Of a stretch of 21,467 bases of DNA, positions 1 through 7,540 are shown one piece after another; the stretch's first letter is position 1; each line of letters opens with the position of its first letter. The stretch spans positions 1 through 21,467 of the forward strand of contig DAOVEE010000009.1 in assembly GCA_030669135.1 (NCBI GenBank), given 5' to 3'. The DNA comes from Candidatus Bathyarchaeota archaeon (GTDB lineage: Archaea; Thermoproteota; Bathyarchaeia; TCS64). The position numbers were made by a program, and so were the translations under genes. The notes under the pieces were generated by a model, which had not been told where the DNA came from, did not search any database, and was given only the letters and a program-made list of their open reading frames with translations.

Positions 1-6
1 AGAAGT

Positions 7-84
7 TGGCGCCGCCATTCGGATTTGAACCGAAGACCAACTGCTTAACAGGCAGACGCTCTGACCGGGCTGAGCTATGGCGGC
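7..84 (-). tRNA. tRNA-Asn (GTT anticodon)
   Basis: Read on the minus strand this folds as a full cloverleaf: acceptor GCCGCCA/TGGCGGC, D arm GCTC/GAGC, anticodon loop CTGTTAA giving GUU (Asn), a five-base variable loop, and T arm TTCGG-TTCAAAT-CCGAA. G is the discriminator and CCA is encoded at 9-7. The anticodon stem is TCTGC/GCAGT, so its outermost pair (27:43) is a U-U mismatch; the rest pairs perfectly. No intron is seen. Confidence 0.96.
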
Positions 85-110
85 TTGCGACTCTCCAAAT
101 ATGGGCTGGC

Positions 111-120
111 TAATATTAAT
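111..120 (-). promoter_or_regulatory. TATA-like box for tRNA-Asn
   Basis: The minus strand reads ATTAATATTA here, centred about 31 bases upstream of the first base of the mature tRNA. That is the expected place for an archaeal TATA box serving a tRNA gene with little or no 5' leader. The assignment rests on position and composition only. Confidence 0.55.
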
Positions 121-219
121 CTTTGTTGCATGGGCTTCACGCGTCAGGAGGAGACGAAGGGTCTCAATGAGGCGTGTAGCCTCCAAGTTTTTTTAACCGG
201 ATGAAGGAAAATAGTTGCC

Positions 220-987
220 ATGAGCCAGGGGTACACCGAAAGGTCAGGCAAGGAGTTCAGTAAGATAGCGAAGGAGTACGACAAAGGCAGAAGCAGCGAG
301 AACGTTGAGCTCTGGGCCGCGGAGATCAGGCGGCTCGCCGGGCTCGGAGAAGACTCGTACATCATGGACCTCGGCTGCGGCACCGGCCTGTACACGGTGG
401 GCCTCATGGAGGAAACAGGGGCAACGACCTGCGGCTTCGACCCTGTGCCCGGGATGGTGGGGCAGGCCAGGAATAAGTCACGGGACGTGCACGGGTTCAA
501 CGCCATGGGGGAGTGGATGCCCCTGCGCCCCGGGGTACTCGACTGCGTCTTCAGCAGCCAAGTATGGCACCACATCGAGGACAAGCAGGGCACGGCTGAC
601 GAGTGCAGGAGGGTGCTCAGGGCGGGCGGCCACGTGGTGATACGCACCATCAGCCACGAGCAGCTCCACGAGAAGGTTGTCTTCAAGTACTTCCCTGAGA
701 TTAAGGCGAACCAGCTCAGAGTCTACCCGAGCAACGATGACTTCAGGCGCTACTTTGGCGTCGCAGGGTTCAGGGAGACGGTGTTCCACGCCTACAGCCT
801 TGAGAGGTACCAGTCTGTAGAGGAGTTCGTGGAGATAGCCGAGAAGAGGCTGTGGAGCATGTTCAGGCCCATCTCGGAGGAGGGGCTCAGGAGAGGCGTG
901 GAGGCGCTGTGGAGGTACCACGAGGAGTCGGATGGCGAGCCCGTGCGGAACGACGAGCTCATCACTCTGGTGGTGGCTTCCAAGTAG
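220..987 (+). CDS. Class I SAM-dependent methyltransferase
   Basis: A 255-residue soluble protein with a Rossmann-type methyltransferase core. Motif I is D50-L-G-C-G-T-G, which binds S-adenosylmethionine. It is followed by an acidic-strand region (GFDPVPGMV), a segment resembling motif II/III (VFSSQVWHHIED) and a post-motif strand (GGHVVIRTIS). This is the UbiE/Methyltransf_11 type; the methyl acceptor cannot be told from the sequence. The C-terminal third is helical and probably forms a lid. A T-run followed by TTAACC at about 188-197 could be its promoter, with a short leader holding AAGGA about 12 bases before the ATG. It stands alone, divergent from tRNA-Asn. The family is clear, the function is not. 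Confidence 0.9.
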   Translation: MSQGYTERSGKEFSKIAKEYDKGRSSENVELWAAEIRRLAGLGEDSYIMDLGCGTGLYTVGLMEETGATTCGFDPVPGMVGQARNKSRDVHGFNAMGEWMPLRPGVLDCVFSSQVWHHIEDKQGTADECRRVLRAGGHVVIRTISHEQLHEKVVFKYFPEIKANQLRVYPSNDDFRRYFGVAGFRETVFHAYSLERYQSVEEFVEIAEKRLWSMFRPISEEGLRRGVEALWRYHEESDGEPVRNDELITLVVASK

Positions 988-1050
988 GTTTTTCGCTGGT
1001 CATCTTCGAGGAACAATAAAGCATTCAGTTTAAATCGAAAGTATGTAACA

Positions 1051-1059
1051 GTTAAAAAG
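1051..1059 (+). promoter_or_regulatory. TATA-like box upstream of the ferritin-like gene
   Basis: GTTAAAAAG lies about 35 bases before the ATG at 1090, in an AT-rich patch between GC-rich genes. Transcription would start near 1080, leaving a leader of about ten bases that contains GAAGGA just before the start codon. A second A/T patch (GTTTAAATC, 1028-1036) is further upstream. Confidence 0.45.
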
Positions 1060-1089
1060 CCGCGGTTTCGTGGTTTTCTCTGAAGGATT

Positions 1090-1563
1090 ATGATGGACCC
1101 CAAGATGCTGGCGGAGCTGAACCAGCAGATAATGGAGGAGACGTACAGCGCATATATCTACCACGCCATGGCAGCGGACCTGGAGCACAAGGGCTACAAG
1201 GGCATGGCCACGTGGAAGGTGGAGCTGTGGGCGATAGAGAAGCCTCCTTCCACGTGGGATGGCCCCCTGGAGGTCTTCAAGGCGGCCTACGCGCATGAGC
1301 AGCACATCACGGGCCGCATAAACCACATGGTGAAGGTCGCCCGTGAGTTGAACGATAACGCCGCCTACAACATGCTACAGTGGTTCGTGGAGGAGCAGGT
1401 GGAGGAAGAGGCGAACACCAGCGAGGCGGTGCAGCAGATAGAGATTGCTGGAGGCAACAGCCACGCCATCCTGATGCTGGATAGAGAGATGGGGATTAGG
1501 GTCTTCGCGGTCCCCGCGTCTGCGCCCTACTACCCCAAGCCGGGTCAGGCGACGGGCCCCTAA
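1090..1563 (+). CDS. Ferritin-like protein lacking helix B
   Basis: The sequence aligns by eye with non-haem ferritins (FtnA type). Helix A is at residues 5-35 (LNQQIMEETYSAYIYHAMAA), the BC-loop/helix C motif IEKPPSTWDGPLEVF is at 49-63, helix C continues with AYAHEQHIT, helix D has LQWFVEEQVEEE (96-107), and helix E has ILMLDREMG. Normal ferritins have some 20-25 residues between the helix A-B turn (GMATW, ending at W42) and the IEKPP motif. That segment carries the ferroxidase ligands of helix B (E-x-x-H). Here GMATW runs almost directly into KVELWAIEKPP with the frame kept. E18 (helix A), E70 and the helix D glutamates remain. SD-like GAAGGA precedes the ATG. Iron oxidation is doubtful; storage or another role is unknown. 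An assembly error is possible. Confidence 0.85.
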   Translation: MMDPKMLAELNQQIMEETYSAYIYHAMAADLEHKGYKGMATWKVELWAIEKPPSTWDGPLEVFKAAYAHEQHITGRINHMVKVARELNDNAAYNMLQWFVEEQVEEEANTSEAVQQIEIAGGNSHAILMLDREMGIRVFAVPASAPYYPKPGQATGP

Positions 1564-1577
1564 CCCTTTTTTTAATC
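1564..1577 (+). promoter_or_regulatory. T-run: probable terminator of the ferritin gene and TATA-like box of the next gene
   Basis: CCCTTTTTTTAATC starts right after the ferritin stop codon. A T-run is enough for archaeal termination. The same TTTTTTTAA lies about 32 bases before the TTG start at 1605, where a TATA box would give an almost leaderless mRNA. Both roles are inferred from position. Confidence 0.4.
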
Positions 1578-1604
1578 AGTGAGCGCCTTTACACCTGAAC
1601 ATAC

Positions 1605-2516
1605 TTGTCCGGCATCTACGACGCAGAGAAGCTGATACAGAGCATAGCCATGGATAGGTACCACGGCGCCGAGTGGCTCAGCAACGCCGCACTGGGAACC
1701 ATGATAGCCATTGCGCTGAACGCCAGCGCGGACGACGCCGATGAGCTCCGGGAGACCCTGAAGAGCTACGCGAGGAGGATAGCCGAGTCCAGGCCCAGCA
1801 TGACGCCGATAACGAACAAGCTCGGCATGTTCTACAGCCGGCTGCCTGAGGGGGCGGCCCTCAACGAGCTCAGGGCCGCAGCGACAAAGTCGGCTTCGAT
1901 GATCATCAAGGAGTCGAGGAAGGACAGGAGTAGGCTGGTGGAAAACGCTAAGAGCGTGCTGGGGGAGCCCGAAACCGTGTTCACCATCAGCGACAGCAGC
2001 ACCGTGGCGGACGTGGTCCTCGGGGTAGGCGCAAAGAACGTCGTGGTCACAGAGTCGAGGCCCCAGATGGAGGGCAGGAACCTAGCGGAGAGGCTGGCTG
2101 GGGAGGGGGTCAACGTGCTGCTCGTCGTCGACGCAGCCGCAGCCATGTTCATGGAGTCAGCCGACGTCGCCGTCGTGGGCGCCGACAGTGTCCTATACGA
2201 CGGCGGCTTCGTCAACAAGGTGGGCACCCGTACGGTGGCGCTGGCGGCGCGAGACCAGGGTGTACCCTTCTACGTCGTTTGCTCCACTTCCAAGTTCAAC
2301 GTCATGAACTACTTGGGCCGCGGCGTCGAGCTTGAGGAGAAGGACCCGGCCGAGGTGGCGGAGCTCGAGGGCGTCAACGTGAGGAACCCGTACTTCGAGG
2401 TGGTCCCGGGCAGGCTCGTGACGGGGATAATCACGGAGATGGGAGTCATGGAGCCTCTGGACATCCGCCGAAGGATGGAGGAGATGCGGAAACAGGTGGA
2501 GCCCCTCTACCGGTAG
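1605..2516 (+). CDS. eIF2B-alpha-like protein (aIF2B / ribose-1,5-bisphosphate isomerase superfamily)
   Basis: A 303-residue protein of the superfamily shared by eIF2B alpha/beta/delta, MtnA (methylthioribose-1-phosphate isomerase) and archaeal ribose-1,5-bisphosphate isomerase. It has an N-terminal helical domain (1-110) and a C-terminal Rossmann-like domain with VTESRPQMEG, DAAAAMFMESADVAVVGAD, DGGFVNKVGT and PFYVVCSTSKF, all typical of eIF2B alpha. The isomerases use a Cys in a THCN-type motif and an Asp in an N-G-D-x-x-N-K-x-G-T motif. Here the matching stretches read TISDSSTV and D-G-G-F-V-N-K, so both residues appear to be missing. That favours a regulatory or nucleotide-sensing protein over an isomerase. 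The start is TTG, nearly leaderless behind the 1567 T-run. No RuBisCO or AMP phosphorylase gene is nearby. Confidence 0.85.
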   Translation: MSGIYDAEKLIQSIAMDRYHGAEWLSNAALGTMIAIALNASADDADELRETLKSYARRIAESRPSMTPITNKLGMFYSRLPEGAALNELRAAATKSASMIIKESRKDRSRLVENAKSVLGEPETVFTISDSSTVADVVLGVGAKNVVVTESRPQMEGRNLAERLAGEGVNVLLVVDAAAAMFMESADVAVVGADSVLYDGGFVNKVGTRTVALAARDQGVPFYVVCSTSKFNVMNYLGRGVELEEKDPAEVAELEGVNVRNPYFEVVPGRLVTGIITEMGVMEPLDIRRRMEEMRKQVEPLYR

Positions 2517-2558
2517 CCCTAGAAACACCGCGTTACATCCAGCGTCGTATTTCTGTGG

Positions 2559-4022
2559 CTACTGGCCCGCATTTACGAAGCTGAAGGGTGCGCCCGCCCA
2601 CTTCCTCTTTAGGCTGTGGAGGATTGGCAGGGAGACCAGCAGCAAGAGCATGGACATAACCACCACCACATATGTCGCGGCTGGCATTATAGGCATGAGC
2701 AGGGCAGCTATCTCCGCCACGATCATGGGAGGGACCACCGCCGCGCAGAACTTGAGGATGATCCTCGCGTCGAAGAACATGGTGTTGGTCCACAGCCCCG
2801 TCAGGTAGCTGGTGACGCCGACCACGTACACGCTTGTGGCCGCCGCGAGGAGCAGCCCAAGGGGGACCATACCCATCTGGTGCTTCATTACGCCCAGCCC
2901 CACCACGTAGAGCGCCGTGACGCCGGCCGTGAGAGTGAAGTAGACGGCGAGCTTGCCCTTGACCACCTGGTCCACGGAGACGGGCTGGACGTTGAGGTAC
3001 TCGTTGTGCTCGAGGTTGGTGATGAAGCTGTAGGTCATCACCCCCATGAAGCCCACGAAGCCGCTGTAGAACACGACGTTGAACCCGAGGTCCACGCCTA
3101 CGCCCCTCTCGAACACCCAGCTCATCAGGTAGATGGCTAGGAGGTGGCCGCTGAAGCTGAAGACCACGGGGCCGAGGGCTCCGCTACGCCGCACCTCGAT
3201 CCACTCCTTCGCCACCAGAGGGCTCAGCTCACCCATGAACCCGAGGAGACGGTCGACGTCGAGCAGGCTGTCCCTGTAGCGGGACTGCTTGGTCTCGTAC
3301 TTCTCCTTCATCAGAACCACGCCTAGGAACGCGAACAGGAGCGACGCCGCTGCTGCGACCAATATGCCTTGTAGGTCTCTTAACACCCAGTAGCCGAGGG
3401 AGGGCATTAGGTACTCGGGTCCAATCATGCCCAGCGGATAGATCATCGCGATAAGACACGCCAGCACCGCGTATAGGGCGAGGCCAGCTAGCCTGGATCT
3501 CACGGAGACCGCTGACAGGGTGAAGCTGAGGCCCATCCCCACCATGAACGCTAGGAAGGTCGTGAGGCCAAGCATGGCGACGCTTGTGAAGCTTACCCCC
3601 GCCATGGGCGCCGCCACGCCGATCCCCAGGGTCAAAGGGATGTAGCTGTAGAGGAGGTAGAAGACGGCGTCCTTGGCGTAGAACACCGCCATCATACGCC
3701 TGAAGCTCACAGGGTAGGTCTGGGGCATCTGCATTATCATGCTCACCTGTCCGAGGCGGCGGGTCATGACGTGCTCACCAATGCTACCGAAGTTGCCCAC
3801 GAAGAGGCCGTAGACGACGCTCGCGGCGTGGAGCATGAGCAGAATCGTCGCTGTCGGCATCTGGCTCAGGAGCAGGGGCGCAACCACGGCAAGGAACGCC
3901 GTGAACACGAATATCATGGCGGGGAAGAGCCCGGAGCCCAAGGGCCCCACCAGGCTTTGGTGTAGCCTCCACTCCTCCTTCATCATGGCCTTGAAGATGC
4001 GGACGCTAAGCGATTGCCCCAC
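2559..4022 (-). CDS. ABC-2 type transporter permease
   Basis: A 487-residue, very hydrophobic protein with roughly a dozen predicted membrane segments in two similar halves. Between them (about residues 245-270) is a soluble linker containing KEKYETKQSRYRDSLLDVDRLLGFMGELSPLVAKEW. It has no ATPase motif. It sits directly downstream of an ABC ATPase and its GTG start (4022) lies inside the last codons of that gene, a 17-base overlap that implies translational coupling. ATG codons at residues 13-14 are possible later starts. The pair should form an export-type ABC-2 transporter in the cytoplasmic membrane. The substrate cannot be inferred. It converges with the eIF2B-like gene. Confidence 0.88.
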   Translation of the reverse strand: MGQSLSVRIFKAMMKEEWRLHQSLVGPLGSGLFPAMIFVFTAFLAVVAPLLLSQMPTATILLMLHAASVVYGLFVGNFGSIGEHVMTRRLGQVSMIMQMPQTYPVSFRRMMAVFYAKDAVFYLLYSYIPLTLGIGVAAPMAGVSFTSVAMLGLTTFLAFMVGMGLSFTLSAVSVRSRLAGLALYAVLACLIAMIYPLGMIGPEYLMPSLGYWVLRDLQGILVAAAASLLFAFLGVVLMKEKYETKQSRYRDSLLDVDRLLGFMGELSPLVAKEWIEVRRSGALGPVVFSFSGHLLAIYLMSWVFERGVGVDLGFNVVFYSGFVGFMGVMTYSFITNLEHNEYLNVQPVSVDQVVKGKLAVYFTLTAGVTALYVVGLGVMKHQMGMVPLGLLLAAATSVYVVGVTSYLTGLWTNTMFFDARIILKFCAAVVPPMIVAEIAALLMPIMPAATYVVVVMSMLLLLVSLPILHSLKRKWAGAPFSFVNAGQ

Positions 4023-4722
4023 CCTCCACCGCCCTCAGGAACACTTCCTCAAGGTCGCCGCCTTGGCTTATCTCCTCGAGCCTCCCTTGCTCCACTATGC
4101 GGCCCTGATGGATCACGGCTACAGTATCGCACAGCCTCTCGGCTATCTCCAGTAAGTGAGTGCACATGAATATCGTGCACCCTTTAGAGGCTACCCTCTG
4201 AAGGTACTCCCGTACGCGCCGCTGGTAGATGGGGTCCAAGTTGATGAAGGGCTCGTCGAGGAGCAGCAGCTCAGGCTCGTGGATGAACGCCGCCGCCAGC
4301 ATCACCTTCTGCCGCTCCCCCTTGGACAGGTCCCTGCAGAGGATGTCCTTCTTGTCCTCCAGGTCGAAGAAGCGTATCCACTTCTTGATGCGTTCCTGGA
4401 CTTCGTCCAGGCCCCTGATCCTGCAGGTCAGCTCTAGGGTCTCTTGGGCGGTGAGGAAGGTGGGCGGCGTCTCGGCCTCGGGGACGATACCTACACGGTG
4501 CTTGAGCCTGATGGGGTCGGTGTTTGGCACGCCTGCGGTGACGACAGTGCCCGTGTCCGGCTCCAGCTGCCCGGTGAGTACCCTGAGCAGCGTCGTCTTG
4601 CCCGCCCCGTTGGGGCCGAAAAGCCCGAAGAACTCGCCCTCGTTCACTGTCAGAGAGATGCCCTGCAACACCCTCGTGGAGCCGAAGCTCTTGGATACGT
4701 CGCTCGTCTCTATGGCTGGCAT
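4006..4722 (-). CDS. ABC transporter ATP-binding protein (ABC-2 type partner)
   Basis: A 238-residue nucleotide-binding domain: Walker A G-P-N-G-A-G-K-T-T at about 36-44, signature L-S-K-G-E-R-Q, Walker B LLLLDEP with an intact Glu, D-loop NLDP and an H-loop His in CTHLLE. This is the DrrA/CcmA-like exporter class. The frame stays open upstream to 4812, but those 30 residues lack homology character. The ATG at 4722 (MPAIETSDVSKSFG) has GGTGAAGG just before it and matches where the family begins, so I place the start there. A minus-strand AATCATTTTAG box at about 4770-4780 is a candidate promoter. It overlaps the permease gene by 17 bases and the two surely work as one transporter. Confidence 0.92.
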   Translation of the reverse strand: MPAIETSDVSKSFGSTRVLQGISLTVNEGEFFGLFGPNGAGKTTLLRVLTGQLEPDTGTVVTAGVPNTDPIRLKHRVGIVPEAETPPTFLTAQETLELTCRIRGLDEVQERIKKWIRFFDLEDKKDILCRDLSKGERQKVMLAAAFIHEPELLLLDEPFINLDPIYQRRVREYLQRVASKGCTIFMCTHLLEIAERLCDTVAVIHQGRIVEQGRLEEISQGGDLEEVFLRAVEGGAIA

Positions 4723-4881
4723 GACCTTCACCGGCGAAACCGTTTCTGGTTTCTGGCTGTGGCAGCGTCTAAAATGATTATGAAATACTAAGATGAGAGC
4801 TCCAATCCACATGTTCCCCTGCCTGATAATTAAAGTCTCAACCGGTGCTCCATCAAAGATAAATTACTGGGGGTGGAACCT

Positions 4882-5106
4882 GTGAGACAGTGTGGCGTCC
4901 CGCAGCCACTCGAGGGTCCAGAGTTGAAGGAGTTCACTGCAGACGGCGTATTCGCCTTCGCGTGCTTACTTGCCTCCATAGTCTACTCCGCCGCCGGAGA
5001 CAGCAAGCAGGCCCTCTTCTTTATCGGATGCGCCCTCGTATTCGTAGCCAAGGACATAACCAACAACAACACAGTGCATAGTACACAGCCAGAACCCATC
5101 AGATAA
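4882..5106 (+). CDS. Small membrane protein with two hydrophobic segments (hypothetical)
   Basis: A 74-residue reading frame with two hydrophobic stretches, DGVFAFACLLASIVYSAA and ALFFIGCALVFVAKDI, separated by a short polar GDSKQ turn. This is a helical hairpin pattern. I do not recognise the family. GTG at 4882 is preferred because GGGGTGG precedes it by about seven bases; a GTG at 4873 in the same frame would add three residues. ATAATTAAAG at 4827-4836 is a plausible TATA box. It diverges from the ABC operon. It could be spurious, but the alternation of hydrophobic segments and polar ends looks protein-like. Confidence 0.5.
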   Translation: MRQCGVPQPLEGPELKEFTADGVFAFACLLASIVYSAAGDSKQALFFIGCALVFVAKDITNNNTVHSTQPEPIR

Positions 5107-5122
5107 AAAAGGAGGATGGTCC

Positions 5123-5512
5123 TTAACCGATGAACTCCTTGACCGGGTTCGCTCCCGAAGGTTCGAGGTGCTTGGCGTGGAACTCGTATACTCGCTAAGC
5201 TCGGCTCAGTACGGAAGGCCCAATAGTAGCGCTCCCCGTCAGACGGGAACTCCTCCAGCCTCACGCCTTCTAAGCCGATGGCCTCGGTCTGTTCCCGCAT
5301 GTAATTCGCGATCTCCCTGAACTGGGGGAAGGGGCGTAACCGCCCATCAGGCTGAGGCGCCTGAAGTGGTTGCGGGCGAGCTCCCCGGAGGCCTCTTCGA
5401 TGATGGCTTGGAGGGTCTCGGCGGACAGCCAGAGGGGCGGCCCTATCAGGGTCTTCTCATAGCCATCATTAAACCTCCGTTCTCTCAGCGTGTGTCTTAA
5501 CCCGGGGAACAT
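5123..5512 (-). pseudogene. Decayed M28-type peptidase gene (N-terminal piece plus C-terminal tail)
   Basis: From an ATG at 5512 the minus strand encodes ETLQAIIEEASGELARNHF, then RRLSLMGGY. Near 5332 a single-base loss in a C-run shifts the frame, and the sequence continues as FPQFREIANYMREQTEAIGL, then EGVRLEEFPSDGERYYWAFRTEPS. This is the entry region of archaeal M28-like aminopeptidases. After about 5200 the original frame resumes with YEFHAKHLEPSGANPVKEFIG and a stop at 5125-5123, which looks like a protein C-terminus. The whole catalytic middle (usually several hundred residues, with the zinc ligands) is missing. There is thus at least one frameshift and one large internal deletion. The family call is from motif memory, moderate confidence; the broken state is directly visible. 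Confidence 0.6.
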
Positions 5513-5581
5513 AGTGTATCAACTGCTACGGAGGATATGTAATTTTACTCAGGTACCTCTCTCTCTTCGACAGGATCGGCT

Positions 5582-5650
5582 TACAGCCCGCACGTGATGG
5601 AGAAGCGGGTCAGGCTTGGCGGAGACCACACGAGGTTCAAAATAGAGTAA
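5582..5650 (+). pseudogene. Possible relic: short coding-like tail
   Basis: The plus strand reads YSPHVMEKRVRLGGDHTRFK, then I-E and TAA. It looks like the conserved C-terminal tail of a longer protein, but an in-frame stop lies only about 40 bases further upstream, and no start with an SD is evident. I cannot name a family. It may be a leftover of a gene lost together with the neighbouring M28 gene, or chance. The rest of 5513-5746 has no gene that I can see apart from the UbiD promoter. Confidence 0.2.
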
Positions 5651-5695
5651 CCCCCGCGTTTTCCTGACGCGAGATCGCCATCATTCTAGGCCCTC

Positions 5696-5705
5696 CATAA
5701 ACTTA
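5696..5705 (+). promoter_or_regulatory. TATA-like box for UbiD 1
   Basis: CATAAACTTA sits about 46 bases before the GTG start at 5747. Transcription from about 5727 would leave a leader of about 20 bases holding TTGGAG, a reasonable ribosome binding site about ten bases before the start. Confidence 0.4.
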
Positions 5706-5746
5706 AGCCCAGATCTTACGATGAGGATACTTGGAGACTGAAACCC

Positions 5747-7408
5747 GTGAGAGGCCTTAGGGCATACTTGGAGCTGCTGAAGGAGGCGGTGCCGGATCAA
5801 TTTGTCACAGTATGCGAGCCGATTGACTGGAAGTACGAAGTCACCTCTTACGTCACGGAGATGGAGAAGAGACAGACGAACCCCGCCGTGATGTTCGAGG
5901 ACGTGAAGGGGGGCTCGACGCCCCTACTGGTGAACCTGTTCGGACACGTGGACAGGATAAGCCTGGGGATCGGGGAAACACCCAAGGTAAGGACTAGGCT
6001 CGGCTTCTACGATGAATGGAACAGGCTCTTCGTGAGGGACGTCCCGCCGATCATGGTGAAGAACGGGCCCGTCAAAGAGAGGAAGGCACTCGGAGGGGAC
6101 GTCGATTTACGCTCGCTGCCTATCCCCAGGTTCTACGAGCAGGACGGCGGAAGGTACGTCACCGCTGGGCTGTTCCTCGCCAGAAACCCGGAGAAATTGG
6201 AGGAGATAAACCTGTCCTACGTCAGGATGCACCTCCAGGGAAAGAACCGCTTCGGTGTGAGCTTCCACTCAAGGGGCCACATGTGGCAGTACTTCGAAAA
6301 CGCCAAGGCAGTCGGTGAGCCCATGGAGGCAGCAGTGATAATCGGGGCTCACCCATCCCTGTATCTGGCGGCTGCAGCGAAGATCACCGGCGAGTACCAC
6401 AAGGCAGGCGCGTTGACCGGCGAGCCGGTGGAGCTGGTGAAGTGTGAGACAGTCGATCTCCCGGTGCCCGCAGACGCAGAGATAGTGTTAGAGGGGAAGG
6501 TGCTCCTCGAGGAGGAGGACGAGGGGCCCTTCACAGAGTACACGGGCTACATCAGCGGCAGATCGACGAGAAACCTGTTCAAAGTCACCGGGATGACCCG
6601 GCGAAGGGACGCCGTGTTCCTGGCTGTTGCCCCAAGCAACTCCGCTGAACATCTTCTCCTCAGCGGGTTACCCAAGCAGGCGAGGATATCCCGTGCGATG
6701 ACGGATTTCATCCACACGCCGGCGCTAGAGGACATCATATGGCCTGTGTGGGCCACACATTTCGCGTGTTTCATCTCCATGAAGGAGTCAGTCAGCGGGA
6801 TACCTGGTCTCGCGAAGCAGATGGGGCTGCTTCTACTGGGGCTGGACCATTACGTCAAGATGGTCGCCGTTCTCCCCCACGGCATGGACGTGTCTGACTC
6901 AGCCCGCGTCCTCGGAGCCATCGCGGAAAGATGCGACTTTAAGCTGGGAGCGGGCGTCGACGTCGTCGGCACGGTCTACAGTCAACTGCTCGATCCTTCC
7001 TCGGTTAAAGCCGGGATTTCATCCAAGATGATCATTGACGCAACCGGACCAAGGGTGTCTTCAGGGAAGGAGATCGAGTTGACTGATGTCATCGGCATCA
7101 AGGAGATCAAGGACGCGTCGTTCCTTCATGGGAGAAGCCCCGCCCTATGCCTTATCCGCCCCGAACAGGGGGTGAAGGACCTTAGCTGGGTTTTCGAGGA
7201 GAAGGCTTTGTCGGGGTGCAAAATGGTTGTCTGTGTCGACGATGACATCGATATCCATGATGGACGGCAGATACTGTGGGCGATGGCGACCAGATTCCAA
7301 CCCGCGGAAGACTCGGTCATCAAGGATAATAGGCTTGTTATTGATGCGAGGAAAGGTGACGAATGGACGGCTTTGAGGGCTACGCTTCCATTCGAACGAG
7401 TCACCTAA
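5747..7408 (+). CDS. UbiD-family decarboxylase 1 (prenylated-FMN dependent)
   Basis: A 553-residue UbiD/Fdc-type protein, somewhat longer than the common 440-500. The family catalyses reversible decarboxylation of aromatic, heteroaromatic or unsaturated acids using prenylated FMN made by UbiX; no ubiX is in the window. The active-site set can be read by spacing against Fdc1: N155 and R160 in N-L-S-Y-V-R, H178 in SRGHMWQ, E216 in TGEYHKAGALTGEP, and the E259/E264 pair in E-G-P-F-T-E. All are present, so it should be active. The GTG start has TTGGAG upstream. The gene is transcribed alone, toward the RACE gene. The first repeat copy lies 40 bases past its stop. The substrate is unknown. Confidence 0.92.
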   Translation: MRGLRAYLELLKEAVPDQFVTVCEPIDWKYEVTSYVTEMEKRQTNPAVMFEDVKGGSTPLLVNLFGHVDRISLGIGETPKVRTRLGFYDEWNRLFVRDVPPIMVKNGPVKERKALGGDVDLRSLPIPRFYEQDGGRYVTAGLFLARNPEKLEEINLSYVRMHLQGKNRFGVSFHSRGHMWQYFENAKAVGEPMEAAVIIGAHPSLYLAAAAKITGEYHKAGALTGEPVELVKCETVDLPVPADAEIVLEGKVLLEEEDEGPFTEYTGYISGRSTRNLFKVTGMTRRRDAVFLAVAPSNSAEHLLLSGLPKQARISRAMTDFIHTPALEDIIWPVWATHFACFISMKESVSGIPGLAKQMGLLLLGLDHYVKMVAVLPHGMDVSDSARVLGAIAERCDFKLGAGVDVVGTVYSQLLDPSSVKAGISSKMIIDATGPRVSSGKEIELTDVIGIKEIKDASFLHGRSPALCLIRPEQGVKDLSWVFEEKALSGCKMVVCVDDDIDIHDGRQILWAMATRFQPAEDSVIKDNRLVIDARKGDEWTALRATLPFERVT

Positions 7409-7448
7409 GCTCATAACGAATTGATTCAAGTAATTACCCTTAATGTAA

Positions 7449-7479
7449 GGTGCGGGAGGAGGGAAAAGAACATAGATTT
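7449..7479 (+). repeat. Direct repeat copy 1 (tRNA 3'-end-like element)
   Basis: This begins GGTGCGGGAGGAGGGA and continues AAAGAACATAGATTT. From CGGG onward it matches copy 2 (14321) at 25 of 26 positions. It lies between two convergent genes. On the minus strand the first part reads TTCCCTCCTCCCGCACC, which resembles the last bases of a tRNA (T-stem, acceptor stem, discriminator, CC). An imperfect palindrome TTTCC-T-GGAAA follows at 7477-7487. Confidence 0.75.
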
Positions 7480-7540
7480 CCTGGAAAACAACAGCGTTGA
7501 AGGTGGTTGGGTTCGAACATATTCATCTACGCACGCGTCC

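Noticed and set aside
144..686. Minus-strand 180-residue open frame opposite the methyltransferase
   Set aside because: It is antisense to a clear SAM methyltransferase, is rich in Ser/Pro/Leu, has no family motif, and would run across that gene's start and promoter.
2616..3140. Plus-strand open frame very rich in His, Asp and Glu, looking like a metal-binding protein
   Set aside because: It is the antisense of the ABC-2 permease. Hydrophobic codons read backwards give His/Asp/Glu-rich peptides.
4723..4812. N-terminal 30-residue extension of the ABC ATPase
   Set aside because: It is not like the family's N-terminus and covers the likely promoter; ATG 4722 has an SD-like GGTGAAGG.
7500..7530. 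GGGTTCGAAC near copy 1, which looks like a tRNA T-loop
   Set aside because: No acceptor, D or anticodon arms can be built around it, so it is probably chance.
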